Positions 12,391-23,588 of a DNA stretch of 64,000 bases are shown here, in pieces. Every line of letters starts with the position of its first letter. Positions within the stretch are counted from its first letter, which is position 1. This stretch comes from Amphiduros pacificus. Lineage: Eukaryota > Annelida > Polychaeta > Phyllodocida > Hesionidae. The stretch lies in the NCBI GenBank assembly GCA_949316495.1, contig OX439006.1, positions 51,567,869-51,631,868 on the forward strand, given 5' to 3'. A program made the position numbers and the translations under genes. A model generated the notes under the pieces. That model did no database searches and was not told the DNA's origin. It saw only the letters and a program-made list of their open reading frames with translations.

Positions 12391-14252
12391 GCGAATAACT
12401 GCCACCGTGGATTTCGGAGCAGCTCTGGTGTTGGCGCCATTGTCCACACTGTGCGTCTGGAGAACGGTAGTTTGATTGGTGGAGCTATCGATAGGCTCAT
12501 CAACTTGTTTGTCCATGGTTGGGCGGACCACCAGGGGGCTACTATGGTGGCTGTTGCTTGCTGGCTCTGGATAATTTCCAATACTCTGGGTATCAGTCTG
12601 AATGGGGCATTGACCCAGTTGTTGTGTGTTTGCCAGTCCTGCTGGCTCAGAGCATCCACTCCGCTGGTGAGGGGATCCCAGTAGAGACTGTTGTATGTTG
12701 GCACTTGGGCGTTTTCCATACTGGCGAACCGATCTATGCTGTGTGGACCCCATACCCGGTCGATATGGCGGAACAAGCCTGGGTGAAGCTGCCAACAGTA
12801 CTGGGTCGGAAAGCGAGATAGACTGTCCGTATGCGTATTCAAGGTACCAGCGAGGTGCTTTGCGGACAGGTGGATGTTGTGGTCGTGGGCCTCCAGCCAC
12901 ACGGCCGTAGCCAGCTGGGATAAAGGCTGGCTGGAGCCACCTAGGCAGTTGATGAATGCTGCTGTAGTTACATTGTCGGTAAGGAATTGGACGGATTTGC
13001 CCTGGAGTTCCCTGCCGAATGACTTGAGAGCCATGAGCACTGCCATGAGCTCCCTGTAGTTGCTTGGCATGTATGCCATGCGCTGGTTCCAGTATCCCAT
13101 AGCCTCCCTGCCATCCCAAACTGCGCCCCAACCAGTCTGGGATGCGTCGGACTTGACTTGGGCGTCGATTGGGCGGGCCTGTATGACCCGACCATTCCAG
13201 TTTTTGGCTGCATGGAGCCACCATTCTAGATCCTCCTGTGCTCTTGGACTGATGCAAAGAGTATCGTCCCAGCTGCCCCTCTGGGCGATGTCTCGGTACA
13301 CATTCCTGAGCAGGAGTTTTGCCGGCATAATGGCCTTGCTCATTGCAACACACTGACCTGCTATACGGGCCAGCGTCCGTACGGGGACATGTTCCATTTT
13401 GCGCACCCTCCGAATGTCTCTGTGGAGTTTGCGCATGCGCTCTGCTGGCACCCGTATCTCTGGATACCCACTTTGGCCACAGCTGGTGACGCTGTAACCG
13501 ATGAAACGCTGTGTGTTCTTGGGGATCAACTGGCATTTTTTCCACTGAATGCTCCACCCCAATTTAATAAATGTCCTGAGAAGTGTGTGTTTGCTCTCGT
13601 CAATACTAACACTCTGATTACAATGAAATATGTCATCTACAAAGGATACAAGTCTGAGGCCCTGTTCACGCAAGTATTGTATCACTGGTCGAACAGTTTT
13701 ACAGAAATAATACCCACTGCATTTGAGACCAAATGGTAGAACTTTCCAAATATAATAGATTCCACGCCAACAAATTCCCAAATATTTCCAAAAATCTCTG
13801 TGTACTGGAACGTGGTGGTAACCTGATTTTATATCTACCGTGACAATGCTGTCATTGGTTTGTATGGTCTCAATTACAGTAGATATGTCCTCATTCCTGA
13901 ATGATTTGTCTACAATATGTTCATTCAACACACGATTGTTTACCATTAGTCTGTAAGTGTCAGGTTTTTTGGGGGCCACTGATATGGGCGATACACAATG
14001 GGGTACGTATCCCGGCTCACACTTAGCAATAGCACCAGAATCAAGTAATGATTTTATTTCAGAATCAACAAACTTTCTCTGCTTGTCTGAGAAATGCTTG
14101 GTGTTGTTTATAACAAAACTGGGAGGAATGTCAGAAAATGGGATATGCACGCCTTCGTCTATCCAATTCAATACACTGTTTGGACAACCAATTTGCCTCC
14201 ACTGTGGCAAACACTTTCTCAGAGAGCCAACTTTAAATGGCCCGAAACACAT
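12276..14252 (-). CDS. Reverse transcriptase / RNase H frame of the DIRS-order element
   Basis: A 658-residue frame. The RT part includes SGYHHVPVH, a LPFGL segment and the catalytic SFVDDIF box near residue 210. An RNase H-like region follows (SDASQTGWG near residue 350; ELMAVLMAL near 385; FLTDNVT near 405). It overlaps the recombinase frame at its 3' end, a layout seen in this order. This is the enzyme that copies the element's RNA. Confidence 0.85.
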   Translation of the reverse strand: MCFGPFKVGSLRKCLPQWRQIGCPNSVLNWIDEGVHIPFSDIPPSFVINNTKHFSDKQRKFVDSEIKSLLDSGAIAKCEPGYVPHCVSPISVAPKKPDTYRLMVNNRVLNEHIVDKSFRNEDISTVIETIQTNDSIVTVDIKSGYHHVPVHRDFWKYLGICWRGIYYIWKVLPFGLKCSGYYFCKTVRPVIQYLREQGLRLVSFVDDIFHCNQSVSIDESKHTLLRTFIKLGWSIQWKKCQLIPKNTQRFIGYSVTSCGQSGYPEIRVPAERMRKLHRDIRRVRKMEHVPVRTLARIAGQCVAMSKAIMPAKLLLRNVYRDIAQRGSWDDTLCISPRAQEDLEWWLHAAKNWNGRVIQARPIDAQVKSDASQTGWGAVWDGREAMGYWNQRMAYMPSNYRELMAVLMALKSFGRELQGKSVQFLTDNVTTAAFINCLGGSSQPLSQLATAVWLEAHDHNIHLSAKHLAGTLNTHTDSLSRFPTQYCWQLHPGLFRHIDRVWGPHSIDRFASMENAQVPTYNSLYWDPLTSGVDALSQQDWQTHNNWVNAPFRLIPRVLEIIQSQQATATIVAPWWSAQPWTNKLMSLSIAPPIKLPFSRRTVWTMAPTPELLRNPRWQLFAWRISGKGGLPSKGGRHGQLDSSSTPGQHPPEKSTTGC

Positions 14253-14532
14253 TTGACAAATTCAATAACAAAAACCAATACAATACAAACTGAAAATCCA
14301 GTAGGATGCATAGATCACTGTACAAACATATACACTATGCAGCATGCAAAGTGACAACCTATTTTTTAACACTGCACAAATATATCAACTTGCTTATATT
14401 GAAATATATACAATAAACTTTGGCAAACAAGTACCAGAATCAATACACAATTTATTATAACACTGAGCTAATACAGTAAATTCGGATCTACATGTAAATT
14501 TGACTGCTGAGAGCAAACACCATATGAGAACA

Positions 14533-15471
14533 CTAGTCCTGTGGATCGTTGTATGTGTTGTTGAAATTGCGACCTGGCTGACGGTCTCCTGGTGCGGACG
14601 GCATGTTCCTGTTGGCCCAGGATGAGAAATTGTCTCCCCGTCGCTGAAACCTATTCCTGAAACCACCTCGTCCTTGGTATTGTGAACCCTGTTGAGATGG
14701 TTTGGTTTTGCTTGTGGTATTCAGCTTCGCAGCATGTGCTGATAGCTCACTAGCTGTTTTGAGAGCTTCCTGGTGCCGCAAACTCAGTCCGGAGGTGTGT
14801 TTGGTCATCTGCTTGAACCATTTGGTTGTGGTGTCATCAAAACCGCCCTTGACAACGACCACGGCGTATTCGTCTCTTAGCCACTCAAGTTGAGCTTGTT
14901 GTATAGTGAACAGGTTATATAGGTCCTCAGCAGTAACGGGTTTTTCTGAAGGGTCTAATAACATCAACTGGCCAAGGGACGCCTCCGAAAACCTCGCACA
15001 TTTTGAAATTACATTGAATGTTGGTAACTCAGTTTTGGCAATTCCTGTCTTAGAGTCAAATAATTGCAGCTCTGGGGGTAGTCTGGGCAGCTTGGTCTTC
15101 AGGGACCTATCCAAGGCTTGAAACTGTTCCTGGATGTGCCTGGATGCACTGTGCTCAGTGGGGCCAGGGGACCTTACCCAAGGGTCATAGATAATATCTG
15201 GGGCTTGGCTATACTGCCTGATATTAGGGTCTGCCTCTTGTACATGCTCATCACCAAAATCACCACATGGCTGGAGGCCATCTTGGAATGATTGTCCTTT
15301 TTGCCTGTCTGTGACAAAATTTTTACTTGCCCCAAAACTGTCTTTACTCTTGACATTCTCTAATTTTTCAAGCCTCTCAGCTGTCTCATGGCCTTGCACT
15401 ACCAGATGTCGTACATCTTTACAGAGGCTGGTAACTAATTCTTCCAATTTTTGAGGTGGAAGGTCCGTCAT
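14533..15471 (-). CDS. Gag-like frame of the DIRS-order element
   Basis: A 312-residue frame, first in the element. The N-terminal third is polar and helical, the middle is moderately hydrophobic, and the C terminus is rich in Arg, Gly and Asn (repeated RGG/RNR-type motifs near residues 265-300), suggesting RNA binding. No zinc knuckle is visible. Position and composition fit the gag-like first frame known in this order; the specific function is inferred. Confidence 0.65.
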   Translation of the reverse strand: MTDLPPQKLEELVTSLCKDVRHLVVQGHETAERLEKLENVKSKDSFGASKNFVTDRQKGQSFQDGLQPCGDFGDEHVQEADPNIRQYSQAPDIIYDPWVRSPGPTEHSASRHIQEQFQALDRSLKTKLPRLPPELQLFDSKTGIAKTELPTFNVISKCARFSEASLGQLMLLDPSEKPVTAEDLYNLFTIQQAQLEWLRDEYAVVVVKGGFDDTTTKWFKQMTKHTSGLSLRHQEALKTASELSAHAAKLNTTSKTKPSQQGSQYQGRGGFRNRFQRRGDNFSSWANRNMPSAPGDRQPGRNFNNTYNDPQD

Positions 15472-15499
15472 AGTAGAACATGTTCTGTGGCGAATTGTG

Positions 15500-15596
15500 A
15501 ACCAAACAGAAACGGATATAACACAGTGGCTCTCCCTGTCGCCACTGTGGAGAGTGATATAAAATGTTCAACGGGTAATTTTTCGCCTGATTACAA
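15500..15596 (-). repeat. Left terminal repeat (A1) of the DIRS-order element
   Basis: A 97-98-bp copy of 10911-11008, lying at the 5' end of the element just upstream of the gag-like frame. It contains 'cagtggctctccctgtcg' followed by 'ccactgtgg', which forms a short hairpin. Confidence 0.85.
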
Positions 15597-15949
15597 TCAT
15601 CCACATGGCATTAAAAAACTTTACAGTGTCGTTTAGAATCTAATCTGTCATTCATTCTTTCAAAGGTAAGATGTAGTGTTGTCAGGATATGGATTCTCTG
15701 ATTTTTTTTCTGATTGAATTCAGTGTACACCAAAAACATCCGGTGCCTCATTTTACTAATCTAAATATAGCACCAGTTTAAGAAAGCAGTGTGGGAGTGA
15801 TGGAGTCAGCCCAAGTATTGAGTATATTATTATTATTAGCCTAAATTTTTGTTTCATTCAAGTTTGAAATGGATTAAACCCTGCTTTGGACCTAAACCTA
15901 TTAAAAATAATACAAAATAAAGAATTAAAGTAAATAAGAATTTAAGCAG
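15597..15949. other. Non-coding duplicated sequence between the retroelement and the 41-bp array
   Basis: It matches 48348-49055 in copy 2, where at least two insertions of other DNA lengthen it. I see no gene. Confidence 0.6.
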
Positions 15950-18361
15950 TCTAAGCAGCAATGTTAGAGCCACTCTGCTGCATGGACCGATCTCAGCAGC
16001 AGTGTTAGAGCCACTCTGCTGCATGGACCGATCTCAGCAGCAGTGTTAGAGCCACTCTGCTGCATGGACCGGTCTCGGCAGCAATGTTAGAGCCACTCTG
16101 CTGCATGGACAGGTCTCAGAAGCAGTGTTAGAGCCACTCTGCTGCATGGACAGGTCTCAGCAGCAATGTTAGAGCCACTCTGCTGCATTGACCGGTCTCA
16201 GCAGCAATGTTAGAGCCACTCTGCTGCATGGACAGGTCTCAGCAGCAGTGTTAGAGCCACTCTGCTGCATGGACCGATCTCAGCAGCAATGTTAGAGCCA
16301 CTCTGCTGCATGGACTGATCTCAGCAGCAATGTTAGAGCCACTCTGCTGCATGGACCAGTCTCAGCAGCAGTGTTAGAGCCACTCTGCTGCATGGACCGG
16401 TCTCAGCAGCAGTGTTAGAGCCACTCTGCTGCATGGACAGGTCTCAGCAGCAATGTTAGAGCCACTCTGCTGCATGGACCGATCTCATCAGCAATGTTAG
16501 AGCCACTCTGCTGCATGAACCGGTCTCAGCAGCAATGTTAGAGCCACTCTGCTCCATGGACCGATCTCAGCAGCAATGTTAGAGCCACTCTGCTGCATGG
16601 ACCGGTCTCATCAGCAATGTTAGAGCCACTCTGCTGCATGAACCTGTCTCAGCAGCAATGTTAGAGCCACTCTGCTCCATGGACCGATCTCAGCAGCAAT
16701 GTTAGAGCCACTCTGCTGCATGGACCAGTCTCATCAGCAATGTTAGAGCCACTCTGCTGCATGGACCGGTCTCAGCAGCAATGTTAGAGCCACTCTGCTG
16801 CATGGACCAGTCTCATCAGCAATGTTAGAGCCACTCTGCTGCATGGACCGGTCTCAGCAGCAATGTTAGAGCCACTCTGCTCCATGGACCGATCTCAGCA
16901 GCAATGTTAGAGCCACTCTACTGCATGGACTGATCTCATCAGCAATGTTAGAGCCACTCTGCTGCATGGACCGGTCTCATCAGCAATGTTAGAGCCACTC
17001 TGCTGCATGGACCGGTCTCATCAGCAATGTTAGAGCCACTCTGCTGCATGGACCGGTCTCAGCAGCAATGTTAGAGCCACTCTGCTGCATGGACCGGTCT
17101 CATCAGCAATGTTAGAGCCACTCTGCTGCATGGACCGATCTCATCAGCAATGTTAGAGCCACTCTGCTGCATGGACCGGTCTCATCAGCAATGTTAGAGC
17201 CACTCTGCTGCATGGACCGGTCTCAGCAGCAGTGTTAAGCCCACTCTGCTGCATGGACCCGTCTCAGCAGCAGTGTTAGAGCCACTCTGCTGCATGGACC
17301 GGTCTCAGCAGCAGTGTTAGAGCCACTCTGCTGCATGGACCAGTCTCATCAGCAATGTTAGAGCCACTCTGCTGCATGGACCGGTCTCAGCAGCAGTGTT
17401 AAGCCCACTCTGCTGCATGGACCCGTCTCAGCAGCAGTGTTAGAGCCACTCTGCTGCATGGACTGATCTCAGCAGCAGTGTTAGAGCCACTCTGCTGCAT
17501 GGACCAGTCTCATCAGCAATGTTAGAGCCACTCTGCTGCATGGACCGGTCTCAGCAGCAGTGTTAGAGCCACTCTGCTGCATGGACCGATCTCATCAGCA
17601 ATGTTAGAGCCACTCTGCTGCATGGACCGGTCTCAGCAGCAGTGTTAGAGCCACTCTGCTGCATGGACCGATCTCAGCAGCAGGGTTAGAGCCACTCTGC
17701 TGCATGGACCGGTCTCAGCAGCAATGTTAGAGCCACTCTGCTGCATGGACCGATCTCATCAGCAATGTTAGAGCCACTCTGCTGCATGGACCAGTCTCAG
17801 CAGCAATGTTAGAGCCACTCTGCTGCACGGACCGATCTAAGCAGCAGTGTTAAGCCCACTCTGCTGCATGGACCGGTCTCAGCAGCAGTGTTAGAGCCAC
17901 TCTGCTGCATGGACCAGTCTCATCAGCAATGTTAGAGCCACTCTGCTGCATGGACCGGTCTCAGCAGCAATGTTAGAGCCACTCTGCTGCATGGACCGGT
18001 CTCAGCAGCAATGTTAGAGCCACTCTGCTGCATGGACCAGTCTCAGCAGCAGTGTTAGAGCCACTCTGCTGCATGGACCGGTCTCAGCAGCAATGTTAGA
18101 GCCACTCTGCTGCATGGACCAGTCTCAGCAGCAGTGTTAGAGCCACTCTGCTGCATGGACCAGTCTCATCAGCAATGTTAGAGCCACTCTGCTGCATGGA
18201 CCGGTCTCAGCAGCAATGTTAGAGCCACTCTGCTGCATGGACCAGTCTCAGCAGCAGTGTTAGAGCCACTCTGCTGCATGGACCGGTCTCAGCAGCAGTG
18301 TTAGAGCCACTCTGCTGCATGGACCGATCTAAGCAGCAGTGTTAAGGCCACTCTGCTGCAT
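15950..18361 (+). repeat. 41-bp minisatellite, about 59 units
   Basis: The unit begins cagcagcaatgttagagcc and continues with actctgctgcatggaccg and gtct. GCAGCAG at the start and CTGCTGC in the middle are complementary, so each unit can fold into a hairpin. Variants alternate (cagcagcaGtg/cagcagcaAtg; catcagcaatg; ggaccggtct/gaccgatct). The duplicate array at 49056-50112 has about 26 units. No long open frame crosses it. Confidence 0.95.
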
Positions 18362-19030
18362 TGTTTTAAACGTTAACTTGCCAACTAATAATAATTGTTT
18401 AATTAGAGAAGAATTCAATTGTATTAATGTTTGACCCCTTAATTTATTCATTTACAATAGTTGCTCAATTAGGGAACAATCTAGGGAGGTACAAGCTAAT
18501 CTATAGATAATTTCCTTTTAAAACCAACATCACAAAAATATATCTTATGTCATGATTATTCCAGAAACAAACGTTAAAAAAGTGTGGATTATTCTTTTTT
18601 CAAAGGTTTTGCACCTTCACTCACTAACTAATGATAATTGCTAAATTGTGTTAGGAATTGATGAACAGATAATTGATTAGTGATAAATACCTACTCCCCG
18701 TTATATCAGGTATACCAATATAATATCCATCTTGCTATGTTTGCTGTTATAATAAAAAAATATTTTCAAAACAATGTACCTACATGAGATTAATAAAATG
18801 TTTAAAGCATTCATGAAACCTGGAAGGTTCCAGGTGATTTTACAGTGGTTTAAGGTATGTGAAAACAATATATGATCTTAAAAGAACATCTGCTCTGAGA
18901 ATTATGATTTTTTGTGACCACCAAGTACTGCCCGTACTGTACAGGAAGTGTGTGGTGTGACCTTGACCTTTGAACTGTCATGGGGCTCCATGAGTCACAG
19001 GAGGGGTTGTTTGTCAAAATAGGAGCAATA
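18362..19030. other. Duplicated non-coding sequence 3' of the 41-bp array
   Basis: Nearly identical to 50113-50830. AT-rich, with no gene. Short open frames here occur in both copies and carry no domain. Confidence 0.6.
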
Positions 19031-19863
19031 CATTTTCGGCCATTTTTTTTCACTATTTAGAGAATGAAATGGAAGATAACATTTATCATGATGATAGTAT
19101 GCCTTTTCTTGGCTTTCTTTTGGTGGTAGAATTATTAAAAACGGATGAATATTTATGAAGTTATGAGTACAAACGTCCATGAAGATTTTGCAGAAATTTC
19201 CAATGTAGTTTTATGTTCTGATGTGTATATCACTGAAATAGAACCCCAATATAATGATTTCATCTTTGTCTTCTATATAAAGTCATTATTCTTAATATTT
19301 TCTGCCTTTGCAAAAAATAATTCAATTCTATATGTTCTGATGTGCATTTCTCTGAAATAGAACCCTATTATGAATATTTCATCTTATATTATATATGTTT
19401 GAAAAAAAAGTAAAAAAAAAAACAAAAAAACAATTCTATACTGTCCAGCCTTTATGGGGAAACCTATGCAGCCTTTGATGTCTTCCCATTCAGTGGTGTG
19501 AAAAACCCCAAATTTCATCAAAGAGGGTCAAATCATAAATTTCACTGATACCAGTTATCAACATTCACAGTTTTGCTGTTCAAAGTCCTTGTGATTTAGG
19601 CCAAACCAGTGATCAAAGGGTTAAATGTCACTTTTTCCATATCTCGACCTTTAAGTTAATGGGGATTCCATGCAGCCTTTGAGTCATGTCTTCCCTTTTT
19701 GACAGAAAGGTTTTCACATGCATAAGTTATTTTTCAAATAAATAGTCTATTTTTCCCATAAATGATATATCTTTCACAACCATAAGATATTTGTCACAAA
19801 CATAAAATATTTGTCACAACCATGACAGTTATTTCATTGATTCAAATAATATCAAAATAATCG
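19031..19863 (+). repeat. Copy-1-specific segment containing about 118-bp imperfect repeats
   Basis: Copy 2 carries different sequence at this spot (50831-51214). The segment includes two related blocks starting near 19211 and 19328 (ttatgttctgatgtg... then gaaatagaacccc... and gatttcatc...). The same motif set recurs at 54560-56060 inside the second retroelement, which marks it as a dispersed repeat family. Confidence 0.6.
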
Positions 19864-20299
19864 TATGTTGTTCTGAAGTATACTCCTGGCAATAAATTGT
19901 ACAAAACATCTCCACCCTGTTTCCCAAGCTGGACAGGTGCCCAACTGGAAACTCATTAGGTGTTTACATGAGATGACAGATCAGCTAAACATAGCTTGTT
20001 GCCAAAGTGTTCAATTGCTGGTGTGGGTTCAGCAGACAACTGACCAACTTTCAGGTCCCACAGAAAGTTGTTAACAGGGAATATTTTGGGTAATACTACA
20101 TAAAAGCACTGCTTAGGGTATAAACATTCATGTTATGTAATGAAAATGTGTCTGAAAGTCATGTTTCATGAATGCTTTAAATGAAATGGGGTCTATTTGC
20201 AGCACCTGAGCAATTTTCCCATTTTTTTTTATATATCCTATTTTGGTGTATAAAGAAAGAAGTTCCATCAATACCCATAAACTGCCATAGGACATAACA

Positions 20300-20606
20300 G
20301 AGGTCTTGGAGCGTGATGCAGTTGGTTAGAGCTCAACCTTATTAGCACTGTGTCATCCTTGATGATCCAAAGATTGTCGGTTCGATTGCTTCCCATGCTG
20401 AGATTGAAATCACCTTACAATTTATCATATCAGTTGGGGCCCAGGTTGTCAGTGTCAAGGACCTCCGCCATGGCAATTAAGTGAATCAGCACAACTATAT
20501 ATCTGCTCCAAGTAGATCTCGTCATGATATAACTGAAATGATATTGAAAGTGATCTTATATTTAATACCATATTTCCTTGGGGTACGTAATAAAACTTAC
20601 TTACTG
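20300..20606 (+). mobile_element. tRNA-derived SINE
   Basis: The head has an A-box-like stretch (gatgcagttggttagagc) and a B-box-like ggttcgattgc about 60 bases later. The body contains 'ctcgtcatgatataactg' and 'aaatgatattgaaagtg', and the tail ends with 'aataaaacttacttac'. This body-plus-tetramer tail resembles SINEs common in molluscs (from memory). Copy 2 at 51645-51922 lacks the tail. Confidence 0.75.
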
Positions 20607-21617
20607 GCAATAACTGGTGATATGGGTTGGCAAAGTGCTTAAGATCGTGGAGTTGTTAAATACTGGAAAAGAGTAATTAAAATGGATGACAAAAAAATGT
20701 ATGTGACAGAACAGAAATGGTTGATATATTTCATAATATAGATGTAATTGATAATGAGGTATTTTTGTCAAAACTTAATGATAACAGGGGCGGATCCAGG
20801 ATTTTTTACCCCGGGGGGCTCAAATGTGCTAAAGTAAGGGGCTCCAGTCCCATAAAGTTAGGGGCTCTTGTTTCCAAAAGTCCCCCTAGCCACAGACTCC
20901 CGGATACGCCATTGGATACGTCAGCAAGTAAGTGTACCAGGAATGCATGTTAAAACCAAGACTAAGAACATACATAGGGTTTAAATATTACTTTACTGCA
21001 GAAGACTATGTTAAATTATGTAATTCACGAAGGAAGCGCTTGCAGATTGCACAATTCAGGATGGGAATTGAGATCTAAAATGTTATGCGATACTAGACCA
21101 TAGATGTCTACATGGTTGTGAAAGGTCCTGTAATTGTTGCATTTATAGGGTGACTGACAAGTCCTTTAAGGGCTGCGTATATTTTGTATACTTTTATGAC
21201 AAAAAATAATGTATGTTTGTAACAAATACCATGTCATTATAAGAAATAAATATAACACAATACAATATTTTATGATGTAATGATATGTAATATAATGTTA
21301 TCAATTTAAGGTTAATTTTAATGATGTGTCACAAATATTCATATCCTGCTGAAAGTATGGTGGAATGCAGCTGAAGTAAGTTGAAATTTAACTGAAATGA
21401 TTTGATTTATTCTGACTTTGATTTATTCATTAAAGAATAATGAAAATTAAACTGAGATTAATTTGTTTCACTTCATGCTGGAGTTAATGCATGTAACTTC
21501 CTTTTTCGGTTTGTGTGATTTATGAATGCCTCTATCTTAGGGTTTCTATATTGGACTTCAATATTAGATAATCCTAGTCCAACCATAGTAGCACAATCAA
21601 AGTGCTCCTGTCTAAAC
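20607..21617. other. Duplicated AT-rich sequence, no gene
   Basis: It includes the empty target (ttgatatatttcat/aatatagatg, at about 20746) where copy 2 carries the 7.9-kb retroelement. A block near 20790-20930 ('ggggcggatccaggattttttacc') looks like the start of a dispersed repeat. Confidence 0.6.
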
Positions 21618-21908
21618 GGGTTTGACTCGGTCATGTGAGTGTGTTTGACTCGGTCATGTGAGTGTGTTTGACTCGGTCATGTGAGTGTGTTTGACTTGGT
21701 CATGTGAGTGTGTTTGTCTCGGTCATGTGAGTGTGTTTGACTCGGTCATGTGAGTGTATTTGACTCGGTCATTTGAGTGTGTTTGACTCTGTCATTCGAG
21801 TGTGTTTGACTCTGTCATTTGAGTGTGTTTGACTCGGTCATTTGAGTGTGTTTGACTCGGTCATGTGAGTGTGTTTGACTCGGTCATTTGAGTGTGTTTG
21901 ACTCGGTT
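21618..21908 (+). repeat. 23-bp minisatellite, about 13 units
   Basis: The unit is tttgactcggtcatgtga plus gtgtg. The main variation is catgtga/catttga. The duplicate array at 60804-61670 has about 38 units, so the array has expanded or contracted since the duplication. Confidence 0.95.
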
Positions 21909-23525
21909 TGTGCAAGGGGCAACTAATGTCACTGATTATTGAGGACCGCTCTGATCTACTTCTACATGCTAACCAATCCCCCCGCCCACCAAAAAAATAT
22001 TTTTCTTCATTATCCAAATATGCATTTAAGCGTCAGTCACCATGCACAGAAGTAGAGATGTTGCTTTTCCTGCTAAATTTATTCTTTATTCTTATTTTAA
22101 AGTAATTCTAAGTTCTGACTTGTATGATTACATTTCCAAAAAAGAAAATTTGAATAAACAAAGAAGGTTCAATGCCAGTTCCTGTTTACTTCCTATACAT
22201 GTTCAATAAATTTCCAGCTAGACGACTCCCCCTGCATCTGCCAAAGGGCCCCGTGTCAGTATACTTTGTTTCCGCATACTTTACCACCATTCATTAAGCC
22301 TGAGAACAATAAATATATTGTCGAAAAAAATATCAGTGAGACCACTTGATGGAGAAAAAATATATTGAGATTCGCACATCTGCAAAAGAAAAAAAATTGT
22401 TTGAAGGGTCAAATTTAAAGAAATGGAGTTACAAGCTTGTAGAAGTCAATTTTAGAGGGGGGAAAGGAAACTAAAATTAAGTACAATAGGTACAATCTAT
22501 CCAAAATATGTTTAGGGAGCTAGTTTTGAGACGTCAGCAACAAAACCAATTTACAACATGACTTTTAGGATGACATACAATCCGAGAGCAATGATAACTG
22601 TTACATTGCTGTCAGATACAATCTTCTGCAAATATCTTTTTATCCTTTACATTAACAAGATGTTCAGCATGGTCACTTTGCTTAACATTTATTATTGGGC
22701 AAAACATAGACTGTCATATTCTGGATTTCTTAACTAAACATCGATCATAATATTTTGTGACATTTCCTTTATAACAAATATTCAACAGTTATATTATTAT
22801 TTTGGGGGGTTGAATGCAAGTTTTAAACAATTCCTATGTTTCAAAAATGCTTGAATTGGGCAGTTTTAAAGCCAAACCTATGTGGTTACCAGGCAGAGAA
22901 AATGCTTTGAAGTCAATTCATTAACAATCATAACTATTTATTGATAATTTTAAGCTCCCGATGCCTGAGTGGTGTTTGGGACCATAGTATCGGACTTTGT
23001 CTGTGTGTGCATGTTCATATATTTTGTGAATGCACCACAGACAAAATTGTGCACCAGTTCTTATATTTTGTATCAGAGATTTATTTAGAAATTCATGCAG
23101 TTGAGTATAATTTTATTTTGATTACCTTTTTGAAATTTTACATTCTTAGCGTGAAAAAAGTACCAAAAAGAAAATTTGCCGCCAGAGGACACCCACTATC
23201 AACACCAACATACCAAAATGTCTGGAAAATGGGAAACTTGTTGAAGACTGGTTTTTAAAAATATAATTTTTTTTCTTTAAAATTAAGTACTATCGTTTGT
23301 CATGAATAATAGCTTGCCAAACTACTCAATATTGTAAATGAGTTACAGTGGGTCAACATGCATATAATTATGCTAATTCAAATAACATGCGAGGAATGAG
23401 GAAATTGAAGTGGGTGATACTGAAAGCAAAATATAGTTACTTTCACCACTCAATCAAGATTATTCATATCCTTGATAAACTAATCTCCTACCATGAATCA
23501 TTGTAAGTTTTTTGATTTCATGTAG
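21909..23525. other. Duplicated sequence upstream of the Ig leader exon, no supported coding exon
   Basis: Nearly identical to 61671-63316. An open frame of 105 codons at 22941-23258 also exists in copy 2. The visible base changes between copies inside it mostly alter the amino acid, so nothing suggests constraint. A 5' UTR exon and promoter of the Ig gene probably lie here or upstream, because the leader exon is preceded by a splice acceptor. Confidence 0.5.
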
Positions 23526-23530
23526 GCACC

Positions 23531-23588
23531 ATGGGCAACACACGTTTTATTTACGTCCTATTGGTATTAAACAAGAACATCTTCGACA
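23531..23588 (+). CDS. Ig receptor exon 1: leader
   Basis: The ATG sits in a strong context (gcaccATGG) right after an acceptor ending ttcatgtag, so a 5' UTR exon precedes it. The peptide MGNTRFIYVLLVLNKNIFD has a short hydrophobic core. It ends phase 1 at gaca/gtgagt and joins the Ig1 exon in frame. A near-identical orphan copy lies at 63322-63379. Confidence 0.75.

Larger units (their letters stand above)
10765..15596 (-). mobile_element. DIRS-order (tyrosine recombinase) retrotransposon, Ngaro/PAT-like; looks whole
   Basis: Its ends are fixed by the empty site in the duplicate: copy 2 reads straight from 'caccatctatcag' into 'tcatccacatgg' at about 48347. The element is about 4.8 kb with no clear target duplication, as expected for insertion by a tyrosine recombinase. 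Read on the minus strand it has a left terminal repeat, a gag-like frame, an RT/RNase H frame, a tyrosine recombinase frame and then split direct repeats. All three frames are long and open, and the repeat copies are nearly identical. It therefore looks young and structurally whole. The split-repeat layout A1-ORFs-B1-A2-B2 is that of Ngaro/PAT elements rather than DIRS1 itself. Confidence 0.9.

Noticed and set aside
11365-13557. 730-codon frame as a single protein
   Set aside because: Its first half is the antiphase shadow of the RT/RNase H frame. Only the part from about 12390 shows recombinase motifs.
15950-18361. CRISPR-like regular repeat spacing
   Set aside because: The units are contiguous with no unique spacers, and the genome is animal.
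22941-23258. 105-codon frame kept in both duplication copies
   Set aside because: The duplication is recent. The few differences inside the frame mostly change the residue, and there is no domain or coding bias.
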